Shown here piece by piece: positions 46,144 to 55,871 of a stretch of DNA of 64,000 nt. The DNA comes from Pinus tabuliformis (Eukaryota; Streptophyta; Pinopsida; Pinales; Pinaceae), in the NCBI GenBank assembly GCA_031772625.1, contig CM062813.1:767684720-767748719 (forward strand). Direction: 5' to 3'. A program made the translations under genes and the position numbers. Every line of letters begins with the position of its first letter. Within the stretch, counting starts at the first letter, position 1. Under the pieces are notes generated by a model. The model saw only the letters and a list, made by a program, of their open reading frames with translations, did no database searches and was not told the DNA's origin.

Positions 46144-46908
46144 ATAACCTTGATGATAAATAACATTGATGCTCAAGATGTTCTTGTTGACCTTGGTTAG
46201 GTTTTGATAAGCTTAGTAAATTTGACAATGTGACAAAAATGGATGACTTGACTTAATAATGGTTGAAGATACACTTGTCATTTACCCTAATTATATGACA
46301 CTAATATTTGATGAATATTTAATGACATGTTCATATGTGACAATGAAGCATTTGATGATGATTTGTTATGACTATGATGACTATTTGTTCTAAAACCTGA
46401 TATAGTTTGACTCTGTAACCTGATAGTGTTGTCGATGCATGAAAATATTATGATAGACAGGTTGATGTTTTGGATGATGATGACTGAAGTGGCTTCCCAT
46501 TCATAGGGATAAAATTTTCATGAGATTTTTAACACCTATTTGAAAAGAAGACACTTGAATGTTGAAGGAAGAATTATGGTCATGAATAACTATTTGATGT
46601 TGTTGAAGAGGTTTTGGCAAGTTCTGATCTAAGTAGAGAAGGTTTCTCCTAGTCCAAGCCCCAACCGCATAGAAGAAGCCATCTGGGTGCGGTTGAGCAT
46701 GTATGATACTAAAACTAAACCCTTATGCATAAAACAAGGAACACACCAGGAGTATGACAATTTTACAGATATGGGGCAGATAATAGAGAGTTTTGTGAGT
46801 AGGGAAGTTTGAATGTTTGACTTATTGCAGAGAATGTGAATGTCTTGACTAATTTTATATTTGCAGGGGACTAGAATATGCATATTTGTATGTTCTCATT
46901 GGAACCAG
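46144..46908. other. Anonymous sequence between array and copia element
   Basis: AT-rich and without a convincing ORF. The first ~60 bases on the plus strand conceptually read like a decayed aspartic-protease segment (NNIDAQDVLVDLG) before stops set in, so it may be an old gypsy remnant. It is continuous with 52705 onward once the copia element and one TATAT are removed. Confidence 0.3.
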
Positions 46909-46913
46909 TATAT
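46909..46913. repeat. Target site duplication TATAT (left)
   Basis: TATAT directly before the copia LTR at 46914, repeated at 52700-52704 directly after the right LTR. Confidence 0.85.
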
Positions 46914-48086
46914 TGTTGAGATTACAACATGATGATGGAGCTTAGTGAAAAGAGTCACCTTCACTAAGTGGGCCCGCAGGCAAATTATGGCGCAAGTTCT
47001 ATTTTTGGATCCCAGCAGGGATGATCACAGTAGGAGTGACCACAGCAGGGATGATCACAGTAAGAGTGACCACAGCAGGAGTGATCACAGTAGGAGTGAC
47101 CACAGCAGGAGTGATCACAACAGGAGTGATCAAAGTCTTTTTTTTGACTGGCTGTCCAAAATAAAAAAAGTCAAATATTATTGTCTCATAATAATATTTG
47201 GACTATAAACTTGATCTTATTCTCTTGGAGCACTTTAGTTTGAGCTACAGATGTGGCCCATGCAGCTGTCAGAAGGAAGTACGCTTTTCTTATGAGTCAG
47301 TTGAGTTGTTGCATGCATGAATTCAGTTAGAACTCAATCAGTTGAGTTTGGTGGAGTTGATTGTGGAGTTGATGGAGTTGTGTCCAGTTTGACTTGGTTA
47401 AACTAGTTGTAGTTAGTCTAACTGCAAATAGACTAATGATGAGTTGTTAAACTAATTATTAACTCATAATGCAACTATAGAATACATCAGTTAACTCAAT
47501 TGCATGTCAGCGCATGTTCAGTTCAACAGGGATAGGTGTTAGAGAATCAGATTGCTATCAGTTGTGACTATAGTTGTGCATGAGGATTTGCACAATCAAG
47601 GGATTGAGTATGCCAATGAGTTTGCTCATGTATTTGCCCAGTATTATAGCCTCTGCTCATGTCTAACATAGTGTGAGTGATTCTTTGGAGGTGAAATACG
47701 AGTTTGGTAAACCATTCTCATTCATTCTTGAGCAGGTATTGAGAAGTGGAGGCAGGCAAGCAGTGGAATAGATTTGGAGATCAGATCTTAGCTGTATTGT
47801 GTGTAACAGGTGGAGCTGGTACTGGATTGTTTTTTATAAGCATTGTACTTTGTAATGTTACATGGTCTCAATCATTAATATACAGATAGTTGGGGTTTTT
47901 GGCGAGATGCTTTCCTCGGGTTACATATTGTGTTAATGTGTGAATGCTCTTGATGTTTTATTGTTATTAATGCTGCTAAATTGATGATCAACGTAGAGGA
48001 GCTTATGTATTGTGTATGTATTCCACAATAATACATTATCAGGATAATCTCTGTTGAATATGTGTTAAATATTCAAAATTTCTACA
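46914..48086 (+). repeat. Copia element 5' LTR (1173 bp)
   Basis: Begins TGTTGAGATTAC and ends TCTACA, directly followed by the PBS. It holds a 15-bp minisatellite at 47014-47133. The rest has no ORF of note; the Ser/Arg/Asp-rich frame over the repeats is a by-product. Confidence 0.92.
47014..47133 (+). repeat. 15-bp minisatellite in LTR, eight units
   Basis: Eight exact-length units of the type AGCAGGAGTGATCAC, varying at a few positions (AGCAGGGATGATCAC, AGTAGGAGTGACCAC). The partner LTR has eight units but in a different order of variants. Confidence 0.9.
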
Positions 48087-48098
48087 TGGTATCAGAGC
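48087..48098 (+). promoter_or_regulatory. PBS, initiator tRNA-Met (copia 1)
   Basis: TGGTATCAGAGC, the complement of the 3' end of plant initiator tRNA-Met, immediately after the LTR. Confidence 0.92.
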
Positions 48099-48196
48099 TG
48101 TTGATCATCAGATCTACTATTCAGGAAGTGTTTACATTCTATTTCTTCAGGCAGCGTCTGTAATCGGGCCAGGTAGCCTCTGGATTCATCCTTCCT

Positions 48197-48691
48197 TTGG
48201 AAGGTGAGATATCCAGTGAATGCCCATACAGTCAATCTATGTACGAGAAATATTGTGTTCTCACGAATCTTAGATCCGAGGCGGTTGAGTTGGGAGCTGG
48301 TGGAAATCGAATTTGCAGCAGTGTTGTTGAAATGTCTTTCAACGGATTGCAAATGTTATTCCAAAGCAAGAGCGACCTGACGCTCAAGGATAAACTCAGA
48401 AACAATAAAGGTGAGAATGGATCTTCATCAAAGGTATCTGATGAAGAGAATTGCGCTTTGGCTGCCAAAGCAAAGAAAGGGAAGAGCAAGAAAGCTTCTC
48501 AGTCTGGTGCGAAAGGCAAGAAGCAGGATATGTCCAAGGTGAAGTGTTTTCACTGTCACCAGCATGGACATTATGCCACTAATTGTCCGCAGAAGAAGAA
48601 GAACAAGCAGGCTGCTGGATCTTTAGCAGGAGAGGCCCTAGCCTCGCAGTTTGAGCTTGATTTTTCATTGATCGCATGCTTTCAAGTGTGA
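48197..48691 (+). pseudogene. Copia gag, C-terminal remnant with zinc knuckle
   Basis: A 164-codon frame. Only the end of Gag is recognisable: a Lys/Ser-rich linker and a CX2CX4HX4C knuckle at residues 117-130 (CFHCHQHGHYATNC). The N-terminal Gag domain expected between PBS and here is missing, and only ~100 bases separate the PBS from this remnant. The first ~45 codons are probably not original coding sequence. The frame changes into the protease near 48680. Confidence 0.75.
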
Positions 48692-49014
48692 TGGGATCGG
48701 TGTGGTTCTTGGATAGTGGTGCATCTTTCAACATGACGGGAGATAGAGATTTGTTCTCTAATCTTGAGGACAAAGATCTTGGATTGCACATCGAGATGGG
48801 CGATGATGGTAGATACAGTGCAACTGGTATCGATACCATTTCCTTTGAGAGGGAGTCTGGTAAACCCTTCGTATTGAAGGAATTCATGCATGTTCCAAGA
48901 TTGAAGAAGAATCTTATCTCAGTGGTGATGTTAGAAGACAAGGGGTATGATGTTGTTTTCACCGAGGGAAAGGCCTTCCTGCGCAGCAAGACAACTGGTG
49001 AGACCCGAAGATAG
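48676..49014 (+). pseudogene. Copia aspartic protease
   Basis: 112 codons. Active site DSGAS follows WFL near residue 13, and the region continues with the conserved HVPRLKKNLISV segment that precedes the copia integrase. A frameshift around 49015-49025 separates it from the integrase frame. Confidence 0.8.
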
Positions 49015-49022
49015 GGGTTCAA

Positions 49023-50044
49023 GTGAGGAACCTTTATCAGTTGCATGTAGATGGATGCACAGCAATGGCAGGCAAGGCAGAAGGATTGGTGAGCCGGGAT
49101 GATGGCGAGTTGTGGCACAGGAGATTGGGTCACCTTCACCATGGAGCCTTGAAGATACTGCAGCAGATCACTACAGGGCTTCCTAAAGGCACACTTGCGC
49201 AGTCAGATCAGTGCAAGGGGTGTACTTTGGGGAAGTTTGTGAAAGCCACCTTTCACGAGACGGATAGTCGCGCCACGACGATCCTTGAGAGAATTCACAC
49301 AGACGTGTGTGGACCTTTCTCAGTTGCTTCGACAGCAAAACACAGGTATTATGTGATTTTTGTTGATGATTTCTCTTGTAAGTGTTGGATCTTCTTCATG
49401 CAGAAGAAGAGCGAGACATATTCAAAGTTTTGTGAATTCAAAGCACTGGTCGAGAAGGAGTCGGGGAAGAAGGTGAAGGCTCGTAGGAGCGATAATGGTG
49501 GTGAATACATCTCGGAAGAGTTCAAGGATTTCTGCAAGGCAGAAGGGATTCGTAGAGAGCTCATAGCTCCCCATAACCCACAGCAGAACGGGGTAGCTGA
49601 GCAGAAGAATAGAACGATTGTGGGTGCTGCACGGGCAATGTTGCACGATCAGGGCCTACCCCTTCACTTGTGGGCGGAAACATGCAATACAACAGTTTAT
49701 GTGCAGAACCGTTGTCCTCATAGGATACTTGGCATGATTACACCCGAGGAGGCTTATTTTGGTAAGAAGCCTGATCTTTCTCATTGAGGATTTTTGGTGC
49801 TAACGTTTACATGCATGTGACGAAGGATGCCAGGAAGAAGTTGGAGCCAACCATAGAGGTTGGGATATTTGTGGGGTATATTGATACGCCCAAAAATTAT
49901 CGTATGTATTTGCCAGACAGTGGTAAAACTGTAGTGCGACAGGATATAAAATTTCACGAGGAGAAAGCCATGAAGTGTTCGCTTGAGAGGGAGCTACACT
50001 TGCATGCAGATGAGGAGCTATTAGTTCCTAAGGATGAGCTTTAG
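49023..50044 (+). pseudogene. Copia integrase (one-base deletion)
   Basis: The first 254 codons carry the pre-integrase zinc finger (WHRRLGH with Cys64, Cys67) and the catalytic core Asp94, Asp157, Glu193 with 35 residues between the last two. The frame ends at 49787 because one base is missing in the ...SHLRIFG junction. The C-terminal domain continues in another frame at 49784-50044 and stops at a TAG that replaces a CAG-type codon. Confidence 0.85.
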
Positions 50045-50047
50045 GAT

Positions 50048-51532
50048 GTGGATCAGCCACAGGACGAAGTTCATGGAGTGGAAGAGACCACTCATGCAGC
50101 GCCAACCATCAGAGGGCGAAAGCGCTTGACAGAAGCTGAGCGACTGGCTCAAGATGCAGAGAAAGTTGTAGGACCACCTACAGCCCAACGCAGGCAGAGA
50201 CAGTCACTTGATCAGTACACTGGATACATGGCTCTTATGAGCAAGTGTGTTGTGACTGAGCCATCCTCTTTCGAGGAAGCTGTGGAGGATCCCTCATGGG
50301 TAGACGCCATGGTGGAAGAGTATGATTCTATTGTCAGAAATAGTGCATGGGAGATTGTTCCTAGACTGGAAGGGAAATCAGTGGTGGGTTCGAGATGGAT
50401 CTACAAAGTTAAGCAGGCAGCTGACGGGAGTGTAGAGAAGTACAAGGCAAGATTTGTTGCCCGAGGCTTTTCACAGATAGAGGGGATTGATTATGAGGAG
50501 ACCTTTGCACCTGTCGCAAGGTATTCTTCCATACGGACGATTCTTGCTCCCTCAGCGCAAATGGGATGCCACATTCATCAGATGGATGTGAAGACTGCGT
50601 TCCTCAACGGATTCATTGAGGAGGAGGTGTACATTGAGAAACCCGAAGGCTTTGAGGTCTTCAGCAGCGAGTCGCATGTGTGCAGGCTCAAGAGAGCGCT
50701 GTATGGGTTGAAGCAAGCACCACGTGCTTGGTACACATGGATAGACAGCTATTTCACAGGACTTGGATTCTCCAAGAGCGAGGCGGATCCTAACCTATAC
50801 CAGATTGTGGTGGAGGGTAAGTTGCTTATCATTGTACTGTATGTTGATGATTTGATTCTAACGGGTGATGAGCTATTGATACTGTCGTGCAAGAAGGATC
50901 TTGCTACAGAGTTTGAGATGAAGGACTTGGGCCTCCTTCACTATTTCCTAGGATTGGAAATATGGCAGCGCAGTGGTGGACTATTTGTTTCTCAGGGCAA
51001 GTATGCTCGAGAGATACTGGAGAAGTTCAACATGCATGGCTGCAAGCCTGTTGATACTCCTCTTCCTGGAGGTTGGAGGAAGGAGGATGCCACTTCGGGA
51101 GAAGAAGTGGATGCCACTGTTTATTGACAGTTGTTGGGGTCACTGATGTATTTGGTCAATACACAACCCAATATATGCTATGCAGTTAACCAGCTTTCAC
51201 AAGCTATGGTTAAGCCTACCAAGCTCTTCTGGAAGGCGGGCAAGCATGTATTGCGTTATTTGAGAGGCACATCGGGATATGGATCTTGGTACAGACAAGA
51301 GGATGAAGATTGGGTAGGGAGCTCAAGAGGCCGAGTATATGGTAGCAAGGACATCAGGTACCATCATATCAGAGATTGTGTGCAGCGGAGGATCATGTTA
51401 CTTTCATACATTCCAACGAAGGATCAGGATGCTGATATTCTGACGAAGGCTCTCACCAGGAGCAAATTCGAATACCACCGAGGCAGGATAGGGGTTGCTG
51501 ATAATCCATATCTTGTCGAGAGGGAGTGTTGA
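50048..51532 (+). pseudogene. Copia reverse transcriptase and truncated RNase H
   Basis: RT frame of 359 codons with Asp180 (MDVKTAFLNG) and YVDD at 265-268, both intact. A TGA at 51125-51127 interrupts the RT/RNase H link where copia elements have Tyr-Arg-Gln, as expected from CGA to TGA. In the second part (51131-51532) about 100 residues of RNase H, including its catalytic core, are missing; only the start and the DADILTKAL tail remain. Confidence 0.88.
51518..51526 (+). promoter_or_regulatory. Polypurine tract (copia 1)
   Basis: GAGAGGGAG directly before the 3' LTR. The second copia element has the same nine bases at 62456-62464. Confidence 0.85.
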
Positions 51533-52699
51533 GATTGCAACAAGATGATGGAGCTTAGTGAAAAGATTCGCCTTCACTAAGTGGGCCCGCAGGCAAATTA
51601 TGGCGCAAGTTCTATTTTTGGATCCCAGCAGGGATGATCACAGTAGGAGTGACCACAGCAGGGATGATCACAGCAGGAGTGACCACAACAGGAGTGACCA
51701 CAGTAGGAGTGATCACAATAGGAGTGACCACAGCAGGAGTGATCAAAGTCTATTTTTTGACTGGCTGTCGAAAATAGAAAAGTCAAATATTATTGTCTCA
51801 TAATAATATTTGGACTATAAACTTGATCTTATTCTCTTGGAGCACTTCAGTTTGAGCTACAGATGTGGCCCATGCAGCTGTCAGAAGGAAGTACGCTTTT
51901 CTTATGAGTCAGTTGAGTTGTTGCATGCATGACTTCAATTAGAACTCAATCAGTTGAGTTTGGTGGATTTGATTGTGGAGTTGATGGAGTTGTGTTCAGT
52001 TTGACTTGGTTAAACTAGTTGTAGTTAGTCTAACTGCAAATAGACTAATGATGAGTTGTTAAACTAATTATTAACTCATAATGCAACTATATAATACATC
52101 ATTTAACTCAGTTTCATGTCAGTGCATGTTCAGTTCAACAGGGATAGGTGTTAGAGAATCAGATTGCTATCAGTTGTGACTATAGTTGTGCATGAGGATT
52201 TGCACAATCAAGGGATTGAGTATGCCAATGAGTTTGCTCATGTATTTGCCTAGTATTATAGCCTCTGCTCACATCTAACACAGTGTGAGTGATTCTTTGG
52301 AGGTGAAATATGAGTTTGGTAAACCATTCTCATTCATTCTTGAGCAGGTATTGAGCAGTGGAGGCAGGCAAGCAGTGGAATAGATTTGGAGATCAGATCT
52401 TAGCTGTATTGTGTGTAACAGGTGGAGCTGGTACTGGATTGCTTGTGATAAGCATTATACTTTGTAATGTTACATGGTATCAATAATTAATATACAGATA
52501 GTTGGGGTTTTTAGCGAGATGCTTTCCCCGGGTTACATATTATGTTAATGTGTGAATGCTCTTGATGTTTTATTGTTATTGATGCTGCTAAATTGATGAT
52601 CAATGTAGAGGAGCTTATGTATTGTGTATGTATTCTGCAATAGTACATGATCAGGATAATCTCTGTTGAATATGTGTTAAATTATTCAAAATTTCTACA
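51527..52699 (+). repeat. Copia element 3' LTR (1173 bp)
   Basis: Begins TGTTGAGATTGC and ends TCTACA. Same length as the 5' LTR, with scattered substitutions and a differently ordered minisatellite (51627-51746). Confidence 0.92.
51627..51746 (+). repeat. 15-bp minisatellite in 3' LTR, eight units
   Basis: Eight 15-bp units aligned with 47014-47133. Units 4 to 8 differ in their variant pattern, suggesting conversion or slippage after insertion. Confidence 0.88.
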
Positions 52700-52704
52700 T
52701 ATAT
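52700..52704. repeat. Target site duplication TATAT (right)
   Basis: Matches 46909-46913. Confidence 0.85.
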
Positions 52705-53657
52705 GACAGTATTTTATAACAATTACAAGGGTTTGACAAGATTTTTCTTATTGGCTTAACTTAATATAGATGAGTAGTATTGGATTTTTGACATGATGCT
52801 TGAGAGTTCATAGATATGTTTTGGCTTATGAATTGATTGAATTAATGTAACCACCCCTCCCATATCTACCCAGTTTCATTGGCCAGCCAAGGTAAACGTG
52901 AGAGGAAGAGATATTGTGACATGAACCGGCTTCCTAGTTTCCATTAAGGAAGTGGGGCCAACCACGAAAGACAAACTGACATCTCATAACATTCTACAGG
53001 GGCTACAGGTTAGTCAAAGGTCGAGTAACCACCCCACGTGGCCAAAACCTAAGTTGAACACCATTTTCTCTGTCATGGGTCCCCAATCACACCCAAAACA
53101 AGCCCTCCATCTAGTTGGAAGGCTCCAACCACATGCACCAGTTGCAACCCAATTTTCCCATTTAGGAGCATGCAATCGTGAGATCTGAGCTTATATTCTA
53201 GGTTAGCCTCCAGACCACTACCCAAAAATTCTTGTAATTTCTTAGAATCACTAATGGCATGGAAACAATGTTAGGCATACAAACTTGAAGAAAGAACTTG
53301 ACCTAGACTTCCCAGAACATAACAGGCATTTCATTAAACATATTATAGACAAGTAAGCTACAGGTCATAAATGCATATATGATCATAAAAGTCTGAGATT
53401 CATCTAAGAATCACCGAGAAGGCCCTATGCCCTCTCCACATAGCTGCAACACCACTTATTAGTCCATACAGTCATCACTGATCAATAGCTAAACAATTCA
53501 TGACAAGAGCCATATAAGATACACATCATATTAAAAACATATAACCAAAAATTAACTAGCATATAAACTGTGAAAACTCATCCATAATATCACCAACACG
53601 TTGCAAATAAATATACATGAAGCTTAATAGAATAATAACTCTTATTAACATAGGAAA
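52705..53657. other. Anonymous sequence between copia 1 and the second gypsy element
   Basis: Continuation of the DNA interrupted by the copia insertion. No ORF with recognisable product. The base composition is mixed: 52860-53200 is C-rich on the plus strand and the rest AT-rich. It may be old retrotransposon DNA, but no paired repeat is in the window. Confidence 0.3.
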
Positions 53658-53991
53658 TGTTAGGGCCCTATAATACTAGTGATTCCCCCATTAATATTGT
53701 CATGGTATCCCTTATTGTTATTGTTGTGCCCCTATTTTCACCATATTGTTATTATTGTGCCCCATAGAATCCCACTATTGTTATTTTTGTGCCTTTATAT
53801 TATTATTGTTAGGTCGGCTTGGTTATATTGTGACCCCTTAGACTCCTATATATAGAAAGGAGGTTTTTTCATTTGAATCATCCAAGAATTGTTCATTTGT
53901 GTAATGTAAAGGAGGTTTCCCCCTCGAAGAGGATTATTTCTAAGGCGTTCATCTATCTTTTCTATCTTTTTTATGAGCTAGTTTCATAACA
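53658..53991 (+). repeat. 5' LTR of second gypsy element (334 bp)
   Basis: Begins TGTTAGGGCC and ends CATAACA. It contains a run of TTATTGTTATTGTTGTGCC-like short repeats and a TATA box at 53847-53854. The end is fixed by the adjacent PBS. No partner LTR is visible, so the start rests on the TGTT/AACA ends. Confidence 0.75.
53847..53854 (+). promoter_or_regulatory. TATA box in LTR
   Basis: TATATATA followed by GAAAGGAGG, about 140 bases before the LTR end; usual spacing for a short plant gypsy LTR. Confidence 0.6.
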
Positions 53992-53993
53992 TT

Positions 53994-54005
53994 TGGTATC
54001 AAAGC
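53994..54005 (+). promoter_or_regulatory. PBS, initiator tRNA-Met-like
   Basis: TGGTATCAAAGC, two bases after the LTR, with one mismatch to the canonical TGGTATCAGAGC. Confidence 0.75.
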
Positions 54006-54034
54006 TTTGGATTCTAGGTTTTCACTGCTCCAAA

Positions 54035-54432
54035 CAGGTCATCGTGGAATTTTCGCTATAACGTTTTTTCTGCCACGTTTTAGAAGCAAAAAAAAACCCA
54101 TTTGAGAGGAAATCTTGTTGAACCTCGGGTCCGAATTTCAGATCTTGTCCTGCTATATTTTAGGAGATATAATCTAAGGAAGTTAGGGTTTTTGCAGACC
54201 CTCGAATTACATGCCAAACAGGTCACCTTGGGAAAATGATCATAACTTTCTCTCAGAGAATTATATTGAATTTTCGTAAGAAGTTACAGAAAGAGGATGG
54301 ATTGTAGTTGTTTGGGTACCATTTGCAGAACCTAAGGTTGAAACAGGGACCCGCGGCACGTCGTACAAGTTCGCTCTACTGAAAAAGTCTATACTCAGGT
54401 CATCGTGGGAGATTTGGCATAACTCTTCATTG
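54035..54432 (+). repeat. Degenerate ~180-bp repeats in the gag leader
   Basis: A motif of the form CAGGTCATCGTGG followed ~20 bases later by ATAAC recurs at 54035, 54219 and 54396. The spacings are 184 and 177 bases; identity between units is low outside the motif. The leader (54006-54641) has no ORF. Confidence 0.4.
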
Positions 54433-54641
54433 GAGAATCCAATCTTGATCATAGTTAGAAATATTACTCAAAGGGTTACCACAGGAAGAAATTTCAAACT
54501 TTGGAGATCCAAAATTACTGAAATACATCATATTCAACATCAAGCTCCTAAAAAGTGGAAAAAAAAAGGTGTGTATTTTTTTTAAAAGTTTTGCATAAGC
54601 TTGGTTTGAAAAATTAGTTTGAAGGAAATTATTATCAGTGA

Positions 54642-55868
54642 TTGATGCCCCGAAGAAAGAAAATGGAAACAACTAGTAAGCAACTTGAAATCTCTAGCAT
54701 GACTCATGAAGAAGAGGAAGAAATGCAACATGATATATCAAAATTACGAGACCAAGTGCAACAAATGTCACTCACACAAAAAGTAACAGAATCTAAGATG
54801 GATGGTTTAAAGAAAGACGTAGAAGCTAAGATGTATGGGGTGGAAGCTAAGATGGATGGTTTAAAGAAAGGCGTAGAAGCTAATATGAATGACGTGGAAG
54901 CTAAGATGGACAGCGTGGAAGCTAAGATGGATGGTGTGGAAGCTAAAATGGAAGTTGTGGAAGCTAAGATGGACGATTTGAAGACAAGCATGGAATATTT
55001 GAAGACAGATTTGACAAAGTTTCTACAAGAAATGCTTAGTAATGGCGAAAGGGTAGTAAATGAAGCTCATGATGAGAACAAAATAAATGTTAATCTTGAT
55101 TTCATAGACTCTAACATTGGATTGAAGAACCATAATGTTCCAAAGATCGATATGAGGAATTTTGATGGCAAGGATCCCAGAACATGGATACTACAAATTG
55201 AGCAATTTTTCGATCCCCATAATGTGCAAGACACACAAAAGGTACCCATTGCAACTTTATATTTGGAACCAAATCAGTTTGTATGGTATCGATGGCTTTA
55301 CTCGCGTAAACGAATTGTCACTTGGGCTATTTTTATGGATCAAATGATAACACATTATGAGGATACAAAAAGCAACAATTTTTTTAGCCAATTGATAAAT
55401 CTCAAACAAAAGGGTTCAATGATGGAGCACATTGAGGACTTCCAAAAATTGAATATAAGGGTAAAAGATATTCCAGAGGAGCATAGGATTGATGTGTTCA
55501 TAGGGACTTTAAAAGATAACATCCAACATGAGGTTCACCTTTGGGAACCAGATTCATTGGAGAAGGCATTCAGGTTGGAAAGAAAAATGGAAAGTAAAAT
55601 TATGGCAACAAGGAAGCCTACCACTCACAATCATAAAGATGGAAGTGTTGTTGCCCCTAGCTATCCACAACCTACAAGGTTGACACCACAACAATTGGAA
55701 GAAAAAATAGTAAAATGGCTTTGTTACAGTTGTGATAGCAAATACACTAAAGATCGTAAGTGTGCCGAGAATAAATTGTTTTACATAGATTGTGAAGAGG
55801 AGGAAGAAAAGGAACAAGAAACATCAAAAGAAGAGGATATACACCAGGAACAAACCCTAGAAAAATAA
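54642..55868 (+). CDS. Gag of second gypsy element, with heptad coiled coil
   Basis: 408 codons, uninterrupted. Residues ~57-115 are tandem heptads of the type VEAKMDG, encoded by a 21-bp repeat, predicting a coiled coil. A gypsy Gag core follows (~165-320: FDGKDPRTWI, then a region around QLINLKQKGSMMEHIEDF). A zinc-knuckle relic is at 361-374: Cys361, Cys364 and Cys374 are kept but the usual His is Arg372. The C-terminus is Glu/Lys-rich. The TAA at 55866 lies in the protease frame, so gag and pol were probably one ORF ended here by CAA to TAA. Confidence 0.82.
   Translation: MMPRRKKMETTSKQLEISSMTHEEEEEMQHDISKLRDQVQQMSLTQKVTESKMDGLKKDVEAKMYGVEAKMDGLKKGVEANMNDVEAKMDSVEAKMDGVEAKMEVVEAKMDDLKTSMEYLKTDLTKFLQEMLSNGERVVNEAHDENKINVNLDFIDSNIGLKNHNVPKIDMRNFDGKDPRTWILQIEQFFDPHNVQDTQKVPIATLYLEPNQFVWYRWLYSRKRIVTWAIFMDQMITHYEDTKSNNFFSQLINLKQKGSMMEHIEDFQKLNIRVKDIPEEHRIDVFIGTLKDNIQHEVHLWEPDSLEKAFRLERKMESKIMATRKPTTHNHKDGSVVAPSYPQPTRLTPQQLEEKIVKWLCYSCDSKYTKDRKCAENKLFYIDCEEEEEKEQETSKEEDIHQEQTLEK
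54819..54977 (+). repeat. 21-bp repeats coding for heptads
   Basis: Units of the GTGGAAGCTAAGATGGATGG type, in frame, with partial units between. They encode the VEAKMxx heptads of the Gag coiled coil. Confidence 0.75.
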
Positions 55869-55871
55869 GAA

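Larger units (their letters stand above)
46914..52699 (+). mobile_element. Ty1/copia retrotransposon, defective, 5786 bp
   Basis: Two 1173-bp LTRs with TG...CA ends, TATAT target duplication, initiator-Met PBS, polypurine tract, and gag remnant, protease, integrase, RT, RNase H in copia order. The LTRs differ at roughly 4 % of positions by eye, so the insertion is not recent. Large deletions in gag and RNase H plus frameshifts make it non-autonomous. Confidence 0.92.

Noticed and set aside
47014..47133. CRISPR-like direct repeats
   Set aside because: Contiguous 15-bp units with no spacers, in a plant LTR.
46945..47208. Ser/Arg/Asp-rich plus-strand ORF (SRSDHSRDDH...) and its partner at 51558
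   Set aside because: It is the translation of the 15-bp LTR minisatellite, whose unit is a multiple of three.
52952..53188. 78-codon plus-strand ORF in the anonymous segment
   Set aside because: No domain, no start context of note, no conservation to test; expected by chance in C-rich sequence.
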